A DNA stretch of 64,000 nt from Actinomycetota bacterium (GCA_014377015.1 JACMQL010000028.1:28020-92019), one strand, 5' to 3'; shown: positions 26,002 through 36,423, counted from the first letter of the stretch. A program made the numbers and translations. The notes: generated by a model from the sequence alone, not told the origin.

Positions 26002-27723
26002 ATGTCGCTAGCGCTCTATCGCAAATATCGCCCATCACTTTTCTTGGATGTGATCGGCCAGGAGCATGTGACGGTTCCACTTTTTAACGCACTTTCGTCC
26101 GGACGAATCCATCATGCCTATCTATTCTCTGGACCTCGCGGCTGCGGAAAAACTTCTAGCGCTCGCATCATGGCGCGCAGTCTTAATTGCGTAAACGGAC
26201 CAACTCCGACCCCTTGTGGTGTTTGCCAATCCTGCACAGACTTAGTCGCAAATGGACCGGGTTCACTTGATGTCATCGAACTAGATGCCGCAACTCATGG
26301 ACTCGTAGATGATGCGCGAGATTTACGCGACAAAGCATTCTTCGCACCGGTGCAAAGTAAATACAAGATTTACATCATCGATGAGGCGCACCAGCTCGGA
26401 CCGGGTGCGGCAAATGCGCTATTGAAAGTTGTGGAAGAACCGCCGGCACATGTGATTTTTATTTTTGCCACGACAGAGCCAGAGAAATTGATTTCTACGA
26501 TTCGTTCTAGAACTCATCACTACCCATTCCGTCTAGTACCCCCCGGAATCTTGGCGGCACATCTTGAAAAAGTTTGCAACGCAGAAGGCGTAAAAGTTGC
26601 CAAAGGTGTGATCCCGCTGGTGGTCCGTGCGAGCGGCGGCTCTGTTCGTGATGCACTTTCAGTGCTGGGCCAACTTCTTGCTGGTGCGGGAGCAGAAGGC
26701 GTCAGTTACGATATTGCAGTTCAATTGTTGGGATTCACTGACAGCGCTCTTCTTGATGATGCAATCGATGCACTTGCAGCAGGGGATGCCGCGACACTCT
26801 TCAAAAGTATTGACAGGGTTATCGAATCTGGCCACGACCCACGCCGTTTTGCGGCAGATTTGTTAGAACGCCTGCGCGACCTCATTATCGTGGATGCGCT
26901 TCCCGATGGTGGTGCGCAGGCGATTTTGCGTGAAGTTTCCGATGATCAACTCGAGCGGATGCGCAATCAAGCACAACGTATCGGGACCGCTGGATTATCG
27001 CGCTCGGCAGATATCGCGGCAGAGGGTCTGACACAGATGCGTGGTGCTACCGCGCCGCGTCTTATGTTGGAACTTATTTGCGGACGAATGCTTCTTCCGG
27101 TGGGTGATACATCCCAACGCGGATTAATGGCACGAGTAGAAAGACTCGAACGCGCAGAAAATCTTGCACCAATGACATCGCGAACGCCAAGTGCTGCCGA
27201 TCTGCCCTCGGTAGTTTCTACCCCAGCGGTCGACGTTGATAAAGATGTCCCAGTTCGCGAATCAACGCTGGTGCAGCCTGCTGCTTCACGCGTTGCTCCC
27301 CAAACACCGACTGTTGCAAAACCAAGTGGACCCTTCGATGTCGCCGCACTTCGGAGGCTTTGGCCCGATGTAATCGAGGATGTAAAGAAGCGCCGTCGCC
27401 TGACCTGGTCGTTGCTCAGCACCAGCGCACAGGTCCTTGCTTTAGATGATTCGATGATCACGATTGCAATCGTCAATGCAGGCGCCCGCGATTCATTCCT
27501 TCGATCTCAAAGTGATGAGATTTTGCGCCAATCCTTCATTGATGTTGTCGGCATCGATCGCAAAATCGAGGTAGTTGTAGATCCCTCGATTAATCCGAAT
27601 ACGCCACAAGCGCGCGCGGTGCGGGTTGATGAATCACCTAACGATGCCGATCAACTCTCTGGTCCTGCCTTATTGGCTAGCGCGCTCGGCGCGCAGTTCA
27701 TCAGCGAGACCCCTCGCCCATGA
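26002..27723 (+). CDS. dnaX: DNA polymerase III gamma/tau subunit
   Basis: 573 residues from the ATG at 26002, preceded by AAAGGAG about 10 bases upstream; the conserved start is [11 protein letters not shown]. Walker [14 protein letters not shown], the four-Cys zinc module ([16 protein letters not shown]), DEAHQL and the sensor region are intact. Residues after about 380 form the Pro/Ala/Val-rich tau-type linker and C-terminal domain. It is the clamp-loader motor of the replicase. The start is about 27 bases after the SRP RNA end, and recR overlaps its stop by 4 bases. Confidence 0.92.
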   Translation: MSLALYRKYRPSLFLDVIGQEHVTVPLFNALSSGRIHHAYLFSGPRGCGKTSSARIMARSLNCVNGPTPTPCGVCQSCTDLVANGPGSLDVIELDAATHGLVDDARDLRDKAFFAPVQSKYKIYIIDEAHQLGPGAANALLKVVEEPPAHVIFIFATTEPEKLISTIRSRTHHYPFRLVPPGILAAHLEKVCNAEGVKVAKGVIPLVVRASGGSVRDALSVLGQLLAGAGAEGVSYDIAVQLLGFTDSALLDDAIDALAAGDAATLFKSIDRVIESGHDPRRFAADLLERLRDLIIVDALPDGGAQAILREVSDDQLERMRNQAQRIGTAGLSRSADIAAEGLTQMRGATAPRLMLELICGRMLLPVGDTSQRGLMARVERLERAENLAPMTSRTPSAADLPSVVSTPAVDVDKDVPVRESTLVQPAASRVAPQTPTVAKPSGPFDVAALRRLWPDVIEDVKKRRRLTWSLLSTSAQVLALDDSMITIAIVNAGARDSFLRSQSDEILRQSFIDVVGIDRKIEVVVDPSINPNTPQARAVRVDESPNDADQLSGPALLASALGAQFISETPRP

Positions 27724-28328
27724 GTGGAATGTACGAAGGTGCGATCCAGGATTTGATTGATGCGCTTGGTCGTTTGCCTGGTATCGGGCCCAAGAGTGCG
27801 CAGCGAATTGCTTTCCATATTCTGCAATCTGATTCTGAAGTTGCAGCATCCCTCGTCGATGCGATCCGCACTGTGAAGGAGAGAGTGAAGTTCTGCACCG
27901 AATGCGGAAATGTCTCGGAAGAAGCTCAGTGCCGCATTTGCCGTGATCCACGCCGGGATTCGACCTCGATCTGCGTGGTCGAGGAGAGCAAAGATGTCAT
28001 CGCTATCGAGCGCACCCGCGAGTTCCGTGGTAAATACCATGTACTCGGTGGGGCGATTAGCCCGATCGACGGCATCGGCCCGGACCAGCTGCGTATTCGA
28101 GAGCTCATGGCCCGCCTGGCAGATAGTGCAGTCGTGGAAGTCATCCTTGCGACCGACCCCAATCTAGAAGGAGAGGCGACCGCGACCTACGTGGCGCGTC
28201 TTCTCAAACCGCTGGGACTTAAAATTTCTCGATTGGCGAGCGGTCTTCCAGTGGGTGGCGATCTTGAATACGCCGACGAAGTGACCCTTGGCCGCGCTTT
28301 TGAAGGTCGGCGAACCGTCGACCAGTAG
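27720..28328 (+). CDS. recR: Recombination mediator RecR
   Basis: 202 residues: N-terminal helix-hairpin-helix ([20 protein letters not shown]), Cys4 zinc finger ([16 protein letters not shown]), Toprim domain ([13 protein letters not shown]) and a C-terminal Walker-like segment. It works with RecO and RecF to load RecA at gaps. It starts in an ATGA overlap with dnaX, the usual dnaX-recR pairing. Length is standard. Confidence 0.93.
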   Translation: MSGMYEGAIQDLIDALGRLPGIGPKSAQRIAFHILQSDSEVAASLVDAIRTVKERVKFCTECGNVSEEAQCRICRDPRRDSTSICVVEESKDVIAIERTREFRGKYHVLGGAISPIDGIGPDQLRIRELMARLADSAVVEVILATDPNLEGEATATYVARLLKPLGLKISRLASGLPVGGDLEYADEVTLGRAFEGRRTVDQ

Positions 28329-28410
28329 TAATCTCATTATTTGAACGCTTACGTATCTCAAAGATTGGGATTAATTTCCGATTTCGATGTTTTTGCTTCA
28401 CACTTACGAT

Positions 28411-29682
28411 ATGGGATTGATTGTCCAGAAATTTGGTGGCTCCTCCGTAGCCGATGCCGAAGGAATGAAGCGAGTCGCAGCGCGCATTGTGGCGACAAAA
28501 CGGGCTGGAAATCAAGTCGTTGTGGTTGTAAGCGCCATGGGCGATACGACTGACGAGCTCATTGATTTGGCCAATCAAATTACCCCGATGCCAACGGGGC
28601 GCGAGTTGGACATGCTTTTGACTGCGGGCGAGCGGATATCTATGGCCCTGCTTGCCATGGCAATCTCGAATTTAGGCCACGAAGCCCGTTCGTTCACGGG
28701 CAGCCAGGCTGGGGTTATCACCGATTCTGCCCACGGCCGAGCCCGGATCATTGACGTCACTCCGGGTCGAATTCAGGAAGCACTGAAGGAAGGAGCAATT
28801 GCCATCGTGGCCGGATTTCAAGGGATCAGTCAGGACACTAAAGACATTACGACGTTGGGCCGTGGCGGATCCGATACGACTGCGGTTGCCCTTGCCGCCG
28901 CCCTCGATGCCGACGTTTGCGAGATCTATACCGATGTCGACGGAGTTTTCAGTGCCGACCCGCGCGTTGTTCAACAAGCTCGTAAATTGAAATCAGTTAC
29001 GTACGAGGAAATGCTCGAACTCGCGGCGAGTGGCGCCAAAGTTTTGCACTTGCGATGCGTTGAGTATGCCCGTCGTTTTGAATTACCCATTCACGTCCGT
29101 TCTTCATTTTCAACTAACGAAGGCACATGGGTGGTTAAGAACCATCCCGAGGGAGGCACCATGGAAAAGGCCATCATTGCTGGAATCGCACATGACAAGA
29201 GCGAAGCCAAGATAACAATCGTTGGCGTGCCAGACCGCACCGGTGTTGCCGCGCGAATTTTCCAAGCGATCGCCGACTCCGACATAAATATCGACATGAT
29301 TGTTCAAAACGTGTCAGCAGCTGCAACTGGGTTGACCGACATCTCCTTCACTCTTCCGAAGAGCGAAGGCGGTGACGCAACTGCAGTCTTGCAGAAGATT
29401 CAAGGTGAAGTCGGTTTCAAGTCGATTCAGTACGACGATCAGATCGGCAAGATCTCACTAGTCGGCGCCGGAATGCGATCGCACCCAGGTGTGACAGCGA
29501 CATTTTTCGCAGCCATGTCAGAGGCCGGCGTAAATATCGAAATGATTTCTACTTCCGAAATTCGTATCTCGATTATTTGTCGCGCTACAGATGTAGAGCG
29601 TGGAGTAAAAGCTGCGCACACTGCATTCGAACTTGATGCGGATAGCCCCGAGGCGGTTGTTTACGGCGGTTCGGGGCGATGA
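28411..29682 (+). CDS. lysC: Aspartate kinase (alpha subunit)
   Basis: 423 residues from ATG 28411, which gives the conserved [15 protein letters not shown]; a frame-compatible ATG at 28387 adds eight residues with no better Shine-Dalgarno. The kinase domain ([34 protein letters not shown]) is followed by two ACT domains that usually bind lysine/threonine. It phosphorylates aspartate, the first step to Lys, Thr, Met and diaminopimelate. It overlaps asd by 4 bases, a conserved lysC-asd operon. An internal start for a beta subunit is present. Confidence 0.93.
   Translation: MGLIVQKFGGSSVADAEGMKRVAARIVATKRAGNQVVVVVSAMGDTTDELIDLANQITPMPTGRELDMLLTAGERISMALLAMAISNLGHEARSFTGSQAGVITDSAHGRARIIDVTPGRIQEALKEGAIAIVAGFQGISQDTKDITTLGRGGSDTTAVALAAALDADVCEIYTDVDGVFSADPRVVQQARKLKSVTYEEMLELAASGAKVLHLRCVEYARRFELPIHVRSSFSTNEGTWVVKNHPEGGTMEKAIIAGIAHDKSEAKITIVGVPDRTGVAARIFQAIADSDINIDMIVQNVSAAATGLTDISFTLPKSEGGDATAVLQKIQGEVGFKSIQYDDQIGKISLVGAGMRSHPGVTATFFAAMSEAGVNIEMISTSEIRISIICRATDVERGVKAAHTAFELDADSPEAVVYGGSGR
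29161..29682 (+). CDS. Aspartate kinase beta subunit (internal in-frame start)
   Basis: Within lysC an in-frame ATG at 29161 ([17 protein letters not shown]) has GAGGGAGG just upstream, a stronger Shine-Dalgarno than the one for the full-length protein. The 173-residue product would hold only the two ACT domains, as in the alpha2-beta2 aspartate kinases of Corynebacterium and Bacillus. Expression is inferred from the ribosome-binding site and the known family arrangement. Confidence 0.7.
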   Translation: MEKAIIAGIAHDKSEAKITIVGVPDRTGVAARIFQAIADSDINIDMIVQNVSAAATGLTDISFTLPKSEGGDATAVLQKIQGEVGFKSIQYDDQIGKISLVGAGMRSHPGVTATFFAAMSEAGVNIEMISTSEIRISIICRATDVERGVKAAHTAFELDADSPEAVVYGGSGR

Positions 29683-30731
29683 CAAAAAAACCTTCACTGG
29701 CAGTTGTTGGTGCCACTGGCGCCGTTGGCACTGTGATGCTGGAAATTCTTTCCTCGCGCGAAGATGTGTGGGGAGAGATTCGCCTCATTGCATCGGCCAG
29801 AAGCGCTGGAAAGAAATTGATTTGCCGCGGAGAAGAGTTAACAGTTGTTCCCCTTACTCCCGCGGCCTTTGACGGCATTGACGTTGCAATGTTCGATGTT
29901 CCTGATGAGATTTCAGCAGAGTGGGCGCCTATTGCTGTTTCACGCGGTGCCGTAGTCGTAGATAATTCCGGCGCCTTTCGAATGGACGCAGATGTTCCGC
30001 TAGTTGTGCCAGAAGTCAATCCGGATGATGTCACCAAACGTCCGCGCGGAATTATCTCGAATCCGAATTGCACAACCCTTTCTATGATTGTTGTAATGGG
30101 TGCGCTGCATCAGGAATTCGAACTCAAGGAATTAGTTGTCTCCTCCTACCAAGCCGCATCTGGTGCGGGACAGGTGGGGATTGACACTTTGCGCGCGCAG
30201 ATTAGCGCTGTTGCCGGGACGGCCGCCGGTACAGATGCTGGTGATGTTCGTAATTTAATTTCCGATCTCGGACCTTTTCCTGCACCACTTGCACTCAACG
30301 TGATTCCTTGGGCCGGCTCGCTAAAGGCAGATGGTTACACATCTGAAGAGCTAAAGGTGCGCAATGAATCGCGCAAGATTTTGGGGTTGAGTGATCTCAA
30401 AGTTGCGGCAACATGCGTCCGCGTACCAGTCATCACGACTCACTCGTTAACCGTGCATGCGGTATTTGCCAAGGAGCCTTCGCGCAAAGCGGCGCAAGAT
30501 ATTTTGCAGAATACTGTTGGTGTGCACTTGGTCGATGATCCCGAAAATTATAAATTTCCAACGCCGGCTGATGTTGTCGGCACGGATCCAACGTGGGTCG
30601 GACGTATTCGAAAGAGCATCGATGATCCGATGGCCCTAGATCTTTTTGTTTGCGGAGACAATTTGCGCAAAGGCGCGGCTCTCAATACTGCGCAGATTGC
30701 CGAACTTCTCGCGGTGGAATTCTCAAAGTAG
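29679..30731 (+). CDS. asd: Aspartate-semialdehyde dehydrogenase
   Basis: 350 residues: nucleotide-binding start [14 protein letters not shown], active-site [12 protein letters not shown] (catalytic Cys, about residue 130) and [12 protein letters not shown]. It reduces aspartyl phosphate to the semialdehyde, the second step of the aspartate pathway. ATGA overlap with lysC ensures coupled translation. It converges with a phosphoesterase gene 26 bases downstream, with no obvious terminator hairpin between them. Confidence 0.93.
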   Translation: MTKKPSLAVVGATGAVGTVMLEILSSREDVWGEIRLIASARSAGKKLICRGEELTVVPLTPAAFDGIDVAMFDVPDEISAEWAPIAVSRGAVVVDNSGAFRMDADVPLVVPEVNPDDVTKRPRGIISNPNCTTLSMIVVMGALHQEFELKELVVSSYQAASGAGQVGIDTLRAQISAVAGTAAGTDAGDVRNLISDLGPFPAPLALNVIPWAGSLKADGYTSEELKVRNESRKILGLSDLKVAATCVRVPVITTHSLTVHAVFAKEPSRKAAQDILQNTVGVHLVDDPENYKFPTPADVVGTDPTWVGRIRKSIDDPMALDLFVCGDNLRKGAALNTAQIAELLAVEFSK

Positions 30732-30757
30732 GATTTCTACAGCGGGGTGTGGCGCAG

Positions 30758-31573
30758 TTACTTTGACGTGAGCGTAATGAGTGAAACCTCTGGTGGGCTG
30801 GCCACGCGGATTCGCGCGTAAGGACTGGTACCCATTCCAGCCGAAACATTTAGCCATGGTTCTAAGGCAAATTTCGTAAGCCCGCGTGCCCGCCACGTCG
30901 GCAAGTCACAATTAGTTGTGAGCGCCCGACTTCCGCCGATCCACGGCAAGCGAACTTGGCCGCCGTGTGTGTGACCGGCAAATATTGCATCTAGATGGTC
31001 CTGTGCCATGGCATTGAGTATTCGCTTGTATGGCGCGTGTGTAACGCCGATTGCAATATCTGCACTTTTCGCGGGCGGACCAGCAACAAGAGAGTAATCA
31101 TCACGGTGGAGGTGAGCGTCATCCGTGCCACGTGCTTCTATGGAAGTTTCATTAATCTTCATTATTGCGCGAGAAAAATTCAAATTTAACCAACCGCGAT
31201 CGCTTAAACCGGCGGCAAGTTCGTGCCACGGTAGATCGGGACCGTGAATCCGCTTGCCCTTATCGGGAAGTAAGTATGAAAACGGATTTTTCGGAAGAGG
31301 GGCGAAATAATCATTCGAACCGAAAACAAATAATCCTGGTAAATCGAGCAAGGAATCGAGAGCTTTGAGTGCCACGGGCACGGCATCTTTGTGTCCCAAG
31401 AAGTCACCAGTGCTGATGACGAGATCCGGCTCTAAATCGATGAAACTCTCGATTGCACGAATCTCGGTCCTGCGCGCAGGAGTCAGATGTAGGTCCGAGA
31501 AATGAAGTACGCGAATGTCATCATGACCGATCGGAAGTATCGGCATCTGTGCTTGGCGAACTACAAAACTCAT
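30758..31573 (-). CDS. Calcineurin-like metallophosphoesterase
   Basis: 271 residues with the dimetal motifs in order: HFSDLHL, STGDFLGH, GSNDYF (usual GNHD replaced by GSND), GVTHAP and FAGHTHGGQVRLP. It resembles the YkuE/YaeI membrane-proximal phosphoesterases often found near penicillin-binding protein genes in actinobacteria, but has no membrane segment. Substrate unknown. It is divergent from the YqeY gene across about 59 bases. Confidence 0.8.
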   Translation of the reverse strand: MSFVVRQAQMPILPIGHDDIRVLHFSDLHLTPARRTEIRAIESFIDLEPDLVISTGDFLGHKDAVPVALKALDSLLDLPGLFVFGSNDYFAPLPKNPFSYLLPDKGKRIHGPDLPWHELAAGLSDRGWLNLNFSRAIMKINETSIEARGTDDAHLHRDDYSLVAGPPAKSADIAIGVTHAPYKRILNAMAQDHLDAIFAGHTHGGQVRLPWIGGSRALTTNCDLPTWRARGLTKFALEPWLNVSAGMGTSPYARIRVASPPEVSLITLTSK

Positions 31574-31632
31574 CGAACCCCCGAGACTTTCGACAGCGAC
31601 ATGATTCGTTGCAATCGTGAGAAGATAAGCCT

Positions 31633-32085
31633 ATGGGAATTAAAGGCAAACTTAGAGCCGACCTGACTGAGGCAATTCGCGGTCGTGATGAAGTCACTTC
31701 AAGCACAATTCGAATGGTTTTGACCGCAATAACTATGGAAGAAGTAGCAGGTAAAACTGTTCGCGAACTCTCTGACGATGAGGTTATTACGGTGCTCTCC
31801 CGCGAAGCTAAGAAACGACGTGAGGCGGCCGAGGCATTTGAAACTGGGGCGCGCCCCGAGAAGGCTGCGCAAGAAAAAGCAGAGGGTGAAGTGATTGCAA
31901 AGTATTTACCGGCTCAATTAAGCGAAAAAGAACTTGCTTCATTGATCGCCGAAGCGATTGCCGAAACAGGTGCTAACGGCCCCGCAGGGATGGGGTTGGT
32001 GATGAAAGTTCTTTCGTCAAAAATCTCAGGCAAGGCCGATGGCGGCGTAGTTTCGGCAGCGGTGAAAGCTGCGCTTGCTAACTAA
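31633..32085 (+). CDS. GatB/YqeY domain protein
   Basis: 150 residues, all YqeY-like: KGKLRADLTEAIRGRDE at the start, LSDDEVITVLSREAKKRREAAEAF, and the C-terminal MGLVMKVLSSKISGKADGG. This domain is the tRNA-binding tail of GatB when fused; as a free protein its function is not established. Actinobacteria commonly have it divergent to a metallophosphoesterase gene, as here. Confidence 0.88.
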   Translation: MGIKGKLRADLTEAIRGRDEVTSSTIRMVLTAITMEEVAGKTVRELSDDEVITVLSREAKKRREAAEAFETGARPEKAAQEKAEGEVIAKYLPAQLSEKELASLIAEAIAETGANGPAGMGLVMKVLSSKISGKADGGVVSAAVKAALAN

Positions 32086-32091
32086 CTTTGG

Positions 32092-33288
32092 CTAGTTTGC
32101 TTTAGCGCGAATTTTCAGCGCTGCTTCTTTGAAAATCTCAAGCGCATCACGATTGAGTTCGACACCAAGTCCTGGTTTTTCGGGAATGCTTACCTTGCCC
32201 TCAGATAGTTTTACTTCGTCCGTGACGAGTTCTTTGCGCAGGCGCGATTCGCATAATGCGGGAGGTAGGAACTCGAAGAACGGCATGTGGGGCGTGACTG
32301 TTGCAAGATGGGCTGCTGCTGCAACTGAAAGGCCGGTCTTCCAAAGATGGGGAACAACAATCTTTCCTTTGCGAGCAGCCATTTGGGTGACTTTAAGAGC
32401 TTCGCTGAGTCCGCCGACGCGACCAATATCTGGTTGAACCACGGCGACTCCTCCTTGATTCACGAGTGCATCGAACTCGTAGTGAGTGGTAAGCCATTCG
32501 CCCGCCGCGATTTTGATCGGAACTGATTCGGCAAGTGCGCGGTAGTCATCGAGATCATCTGTCCAGAGTGGAGTCTCAACAAAATACACATCAAAGTCTG
32601 CCCACGTTGAGATTGTCTTTTGCGCTCTCTCCAATGAATCGAAGGCATATTGGACATCCACCATCAAAATGAAATCCGGTCCAACTTCATTTCGCACCGC
32701 GGAAATCACCTCAGTCATGCGTTCATCTTTTTCGCGGATTCCCATGTTTGCATAAGGGCCAGAGAAGGTCGTCTCTAGTTTGGCGGCTTTGAATCCCATC
32801 TCCTTCGCTGATCGTGCCCACACCAGCATCGAAGAAAGATAGGCATCGAAGTTGCTGACTTCAGGTTGCAAAGATGCATATGCACCCAGATGGTCGCGCG
32901 ATTTTTCGCCTAAGAGTTTCCAGGTAGGAACGCCCGCTGCTTTTCCTGCGATGTCCCACAGGGCAATATCTATTGCCCCCATTGCAGAAACTAGCGCGCC
33001 GCGCCGGCCAGTCATCGCGGTTGCTTGGTAGGCATCCCACCAAGCCTTTTGAGGTTCCAGCGGGTTCATGCCAATGTAGACAGAGCCGAGTCCTTGATCC
33101 ATCGTGTGCGTTCCGGGCGCTTCAATGCACTCGCGCGCAATCCACGGATTGAGGTCAGTTTCGCCAATACCGACGATTCCTTCATCAGTATGGACTTCCA
33201 CTACGAGATCGTCTTGCGCCGAACTTGTTGCGCCGATGTCGTAATCCGGATCTAGCAGCACATGGCATTCGATCTTCGTAATTTTCAT
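32092..33288 (-). CDS. Enolase-superfamily enzyme (mandelate racemase subgroup)
   Basis: 398 residues. The capping domain (VHTDEGIVGIGETD) is followed by the barrel with metal ligands Asp (MVDVQYAFD), Glu (VYFVETPL) and Glu (IAAGEW), and the Asp/His dyad of the mandelate racemase subgroup (QPDIGRVGG; VPHLWKTG). Such enzymes abstract the alpha-proton of a carboxylate and are often sugar-acid dehydratases or racemases. It is 45 bases downstream of a D-aminoacylase-like gene on the same strand, so the two probably act in one catabolic route. Substrate not determinable here. Confidence 0.8.
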   Translation of the reverse strand: MKITKIECHVLLDPDYDIGATSSAQDDLVVEVHTDEGIVGIGETDLNPWIARECIEAPGTHTMDQGLGSVYIGMNPLEPQKAWWDAYQATAMTGRRGALVSAMGAIDIALWDIAGKAAGVPTWKLLGEKSRDHLGAYASLQPEVSNFDAYLSSMLVWARSAKEMGFKAAKLETTFSGPYANMGIREKDERMTEVISAVRNEVGPDFILMVDVQYAFDSLERAQKTISTWADFDVYFVETPLWTDDLDDYRALAESVPIKIAAGEWLTTHYEFDALVNQGGVAVVQPDIGRVGGLSEALKVTQMAARKGKIVVPHLWKTGLSVAAAAHLATVTPHMPFFEFLPPALCESRLRKELVTDEVKLSEGKVSIPEKPGLGVELNRDALEIFKEAALKIRAKAN

Positions 33289-33333
33289 GGGTTACCTTTC
33301 CTCGAGTGTGCAGGACGTCGATTGACGGCTTAC

Positions 33334-34929
33334 CTAATTTCTGCGAAGTACTTTTCCTGGTCGTTTGCCGGTATGCGTTCCATTATCGACGACGATTGTT
33401 CCGTTAACACTCACACATCGGATTCCGTCTGGGTAGACGCGAGGTTCTTCTACCGTCGAGCGAGTGCGCACATTTGCCGCATCGAAAACAACCAGGTCTG
33501 CGAAATTACCAACGGCAATTTCACCACGTCCTGCAAGTCCGAACCGCTTCGCTGGCTTGGCTGCCATTTTGTAAATAGCGTCTTCAAGCGTGAGAGTTTT
33601 CATTTCGCGAACATGGTGTGCTAGATATTCGATGTGACCGCAGTACGCCTGCTGGTTAACGGTGACTTCACTGAGCCGTCCGTGAGTGGCGCTCGTGTAG
33701 CCATCCACGCCGAGACTGAATTCTGGATGCGAGATCATTTCCGCGAGATGCTCCTCAGTGAAGAGTGTCCCAACTACGATTATTTCGTCCATGTCTTCGC
33801 CAGCTTCCATCAAGATATCGAAAGTGGTTTCCCACTCATCCTTCTTCATGAGTTTGGCGATTTCGGGAAAACTCATTGCTTTAAATTCTTGGAAGTTAGG
33901 GCTCGAAGACAACCGAAGTCGATCCCATTGGCCCTTATGGACAAATCGCCAGTATCGGTCGCACTCGGTGCGCAAGCGATCGCGTACGAGATTATCTTTC
34001 AATGCGTTTGCGGCTTCTCCGAAACCATCTTTTAAAATCCACTCTGGCAAAATCGCGGTGAGTTTACCAATGCCCGTTTTAAATGGAGTGGTATCGGCCT
34101 CAACATCCATTCCGCTGCGACGAGCGTCCATCATCATCTCGGTCGCGCGCTTCCAAGCATTTTCCGGCGCATTAGTGTCGTGTCGAACGTTGAAGTGAGA
34201 AATTTGCGCGGGCAGATCGCCAATCCGCGCCAAGTCGAGAAATTCTTGGATTGATTCAAAGATTGAGGAGTCACGGTTTCTTACATGGCTGGTGTAAATA
34301 CCGTTATGTCGTCCAGCTTCTGTGACGAGAAATTCAAGTTCTGCTCTCGTGCAATAACGACCGGGTGCGTACTCCAACCCCGTCGAGAGTCCGAGGGCTC
34401 CTGCTTCCATCGCTTCCGCGATGAAGCCTTTCATTGTGCGAAGGTGAACGTCGGTAACGTCTTCATCTCCGACCAACCCGGCAGCGGCTCGAATCGAATT
34501 ATGTCCAACAAAACTTGCAACGTTCGCGCTAATTCCATCGCCTTCCAGGCTCTCGAGGTATTCACCGAAAGTTCGCCAGTCAACATCTCCTTCGTAGGCA
34601 TACGACTTTAACCGCGCCGCGACGATTCCAACTGACTCGTCAGTCAATGGAGCGTTGGAAAATCCACAATTGCCAACAACTTCAGTAGTGACGCCTTGCC
34701 GAATCGTGCTGTGTGATTCGCGATTGGAATGTAAAGTGAAATCCGAGTGGCTATGTGGATCCACGAAGCCGGGCGAGACAATAAGACCCGTGGCATCAAT
34801 TTCATTGAGGGCTGTCGGAACTCGACCGATCTCCACAATTTTCTCGCCGACGACTCCGATATCTGCACGGAAGCGTTCCTTGCGAGTGCCGTCAATTACC
34901 CAGCCGTTACGAATCGCAAGGTCGATCAT
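33334..34929 (-). CDS. D-aminoacylase-like amidohydrolase
   Basis: 531 residues of the N-acyl-D-amino-acid deacylase family in the amidohydrolase superfamily. Visible motifs: PGFVDPHSHSD (metal His pair), GNCGFSNAPL (bridging Cys), SHVRNRD, QISHFNVRH and LGVDGY near the C-terminus, where the catalytic Asp is expected. It hydrolyses N-acyl-D-amino acids (or related D-glutamates/hydantoin-like compounds) to carboxylate plus amine. It is first of a two-gene unit with the enolase-superfamily enzyme. Exact substrate uncertain. Confidence 0.82.
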   Translation of the reverse strand: MIDLAIRNGWVIDGTRKERFRADIGVVGEKIVEIGRVPTALNEIDATGLIVSPGFVDPHSHSDFTLHSNRESHSTIRQGVTTEVVGNCGFSNAPLTDESVGIVAARLKSYAYEGDVDWRTFGEYLESLEGDGISANVASFVGHNSIRAAAGLVGDEDVTDVHLRTMKGFIAEAMEAGALGLSTGLEYAPGRYCTRAELEFLVTEAGRHNGIYTSHVRNRDSSIFESIQEFLDLARIGDLPAQISHFNVRHDTNAPENAWKRATEMMMDARRSGMDVEADTTPFKTGIGKLTAILPEWILKDGFGEAANALKDNLVRDRLRTECDRYWRFVHKGQWDRLRLSSSPNFQEFKAMSFPEIAKLMKKDEWETTFDILMEAGEDMDEIIVVGTLFTEEHLAEMISHPEFSLGVDGYTSATHGRLSEVTVNQQAYCGHIEYLAHHVREMKTLTLEDAIYKMAAKPAKRFGLAGRGEIAVGNFADLVVFDAANVRTRSTVEEPRVYPDGIRCVSVNGTIVVDNGTHTGKRPGKVLRRN

Positions 34930-35044
34930 AAGCCTGGATATTATCAGCGAAGAATCTGGCGATCTAGAGAAAAGTCCTGCTTATATTTGTCTAGACTGAT
35001 GTCATTATTGGAGTCTTCACAATAAAGTCGGCGGAGGGTCGAAA

Positions 35045-35200
35045 ATGAAATTTGAATACGTCACAGTCCCGCTTCTCACTCATGCAACAAAACAGATACT
35101 TGATAATTGGGGATCAGAGGGATGGGAACTCGTCCAAGTAATTCCAGCTCCGGGTGGCGGAGATCAGTTAGTTGCTTATATGAAGCGAGAACTCAAATGA
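35045..35200 (+). CDS. DUF4177 domain small protein
   Basis: 51 residues, MKFEYVTVPLLTHATKQILD, then the characteristic WGSEGWELVQVIP, ending MKRELK. DUF4177 proteins are tiny strand-rich proteins of unknown function. In actinobacteria one is regularly found before ridA and crp, exactly as here. It overlaps ridA by ATGA. CGGAGG lies about 11 bases upstream of the start. Confidence 0.85.
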   Translation: MKFEYVTVPLLTHATKQILDNWGSEGWELVQVIPAPGGGDQLVAYMKRELK

Positions 35201-35667
35201 GCCAATCAAGTCTGGTACGCGCCAAACTTGCCGAACTCGGATTAGAACTTCCGGTTGCAGCCAAGCCACTTGCAGCGTATGTTCCAGCGGTTCGAACTGG
35301 AAATTTAGTTTTCACTGCTGGTCAACTTCCATTCGTCGACGGCAAGCTGCCATTTACCGGCAAAGTTGGCGGCGACGTTAGCATCGAGCAAGCGAAGGAA
35401 CTCGCCAAACTCAGCGCACTCAATTGCCTCAGCGCCGTAGGCACTGTCGCAAGCGTTGATGACATTGTTCAAATCGTCCGTGTGGTCGGATACGTCAACG
35501 GCGTTGCTGGATTTGTCGATCAATCTGCCGTCGTCAACGGTGCTAGCGAACTCTTCGTACACATATTTGGCGAAGCCGGCAAACATGCACGCTCAGCAGT
35601 AGGCATGGCGGAGTTGCCAATGAACTCGCCAATTGAGGTTGAACTTACGGTGGAGTTGCGCAGCTAA
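35197..35667 (+). CDS. ridA: RidA family enamine/imine deaminase
   Basis: 156 residues from ATG 35197 (MSQSSLVRAKLAELGLEL), overlapping the upstream small gene by 4 bases. It is the long actinobacterial RidA/YjgF type: AAYVPAVRTGNLVFTAGQLP, VVRVVGYVNGVAGF, and the C-terminal ARSAVGMAELPMNSPIEVE. RidA enzymes hydrolyse reactive 2-aminoacrylate and related imines. The usual catalytic Arg is within the ARSAVG block. It converges with the crp gene (5-base gap). Confidence 0.85.
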   Translation: MSQSSLVRAKLAELGLELPVAAKPLAAYVPAVRTGNLVFTAGQLPFVDGKLPFTGKVGGDVSIEQAKELAKLSALNCLSAVGTVASVDDIVQIVRVVGYVNGVAGFVDQSAVVNGASELFVHIFGEAGKHARSAVGMAELPMNSPIEVELTVELRS

Positions 35668-35672
35668 GAAAA

Positions 35673-36356
35673 TTAGCGGCCGCGCTTGCTGAGCCGATCT
35701 AGATCGATGATCAGTACGGCGCGACCGTCCAGTCGAATCCAGTTGCGACCCGCAAAATCGGCGAGCGCCTTATTCACGGTTTCGCGGGAAGCACCGACGA
35801 GTTGCGCGAGTTCTTCTTGCGTAAGATCGTGATGGACGTAGAGACCCTCGTCGGTAACTTTTCCAAATCTTTCGCCAAGATCAAGCAGCGCCTTTGCGAC
35901 ACGGCCAGGAACGTCAGAGAAAACAAGATCACCTACAACTTCGTTTGTTCTGCGAAGTCGCTGTGCCAGACGTTCGAGAAGATCCAACGCAACTTGCGGA
36001 TGAGCTGTTATCCAAGGAATCACTTTGTCGTGGCTGAGACTCAAAAGTTTCACGTCCGTGACGGCCGTGGCCGTCGAGGTGCGAGGTCCGGCATCAAAAA
36101 GCGAGAGTTCGCCGAACATTTCCCCGGGTCCGAGTATGGAGAGGAGATTTTCTCGTCCGTCTCCGCTTGAGGTTCCAAGCTTCAACTTGCCTTCGACAAT
36201 CACGTAAAGATTTTCGCCCTCGTCGCCTTCCGAAAAGAGCGTCGCGCCCTTAGGAAGTCGTACGGTCTCCATGCTGGCGCGTAGCGTTGCGGCGGCGGCG
36301 TCATCGAGAGCGGTGAAGAGTGGCGCGCGGCGTACTACTGATTCATCGGAAGTCAC
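35673..36356 (-). CDS. crp: Crp/Fnr family transcriptional regulator (GlxR/Crp type)
   Basis: 227 residues: cyclic-nucleotide-binding barrel at about 10-125 (VIVEGKLKLG, GEMFGELSLFDAGPRTSTATA, the phosphate-binding cassette with the Arg and Thr/Ser expected for cAMP) and a winged helix-turn-helix at about 165-215 (LTQEELAQLVGASRETVNKAL). This is the global cAMP-responsive regulator of actinobacteria. It is divergent from nth across 67 bases. Close match to the GlxR/Crp group in length and motif. Confidence 0.9.
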   Translation of the reverse strand: MTSDESVVRRAPLFTALDDAAAATLRASMETVRLPKGATLFSEGDEGENLYVIVEGKLKLGTSSGDGRENLLSILGPGEMFGELSLFDAGPRTSTATAVTDVKLLSLSHDKVIPWITAHPQVALDLLERLAQRLRRTNEVVGDLVFSDVPGRVAKALLDLGERFGKVTDEGLYVHHDLTQEELAQLVGASRETVNKALADFAGRNWIRLDGRAVLIIDLDRLSKRGR

Positions 36357-36423
36357 GGGCGCACTTTACTATCAAAAAGCGCAAAGTTTCACTCCCAGCC
36401 CAAGGGCGCGTAACCTCTGCTAA

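Noticed and set aside
26967..27476. A 169-codon minus-strand frame inside dnaX
   Set aside because: Antisense shadow of the tau region; Ser/Thr/Arg-rich composition only.
28329..28410. Lysine riboswitch before lysC
   Set aside because: Only about 80 bases are available and no five-helix lysine aptamer pattern is present.
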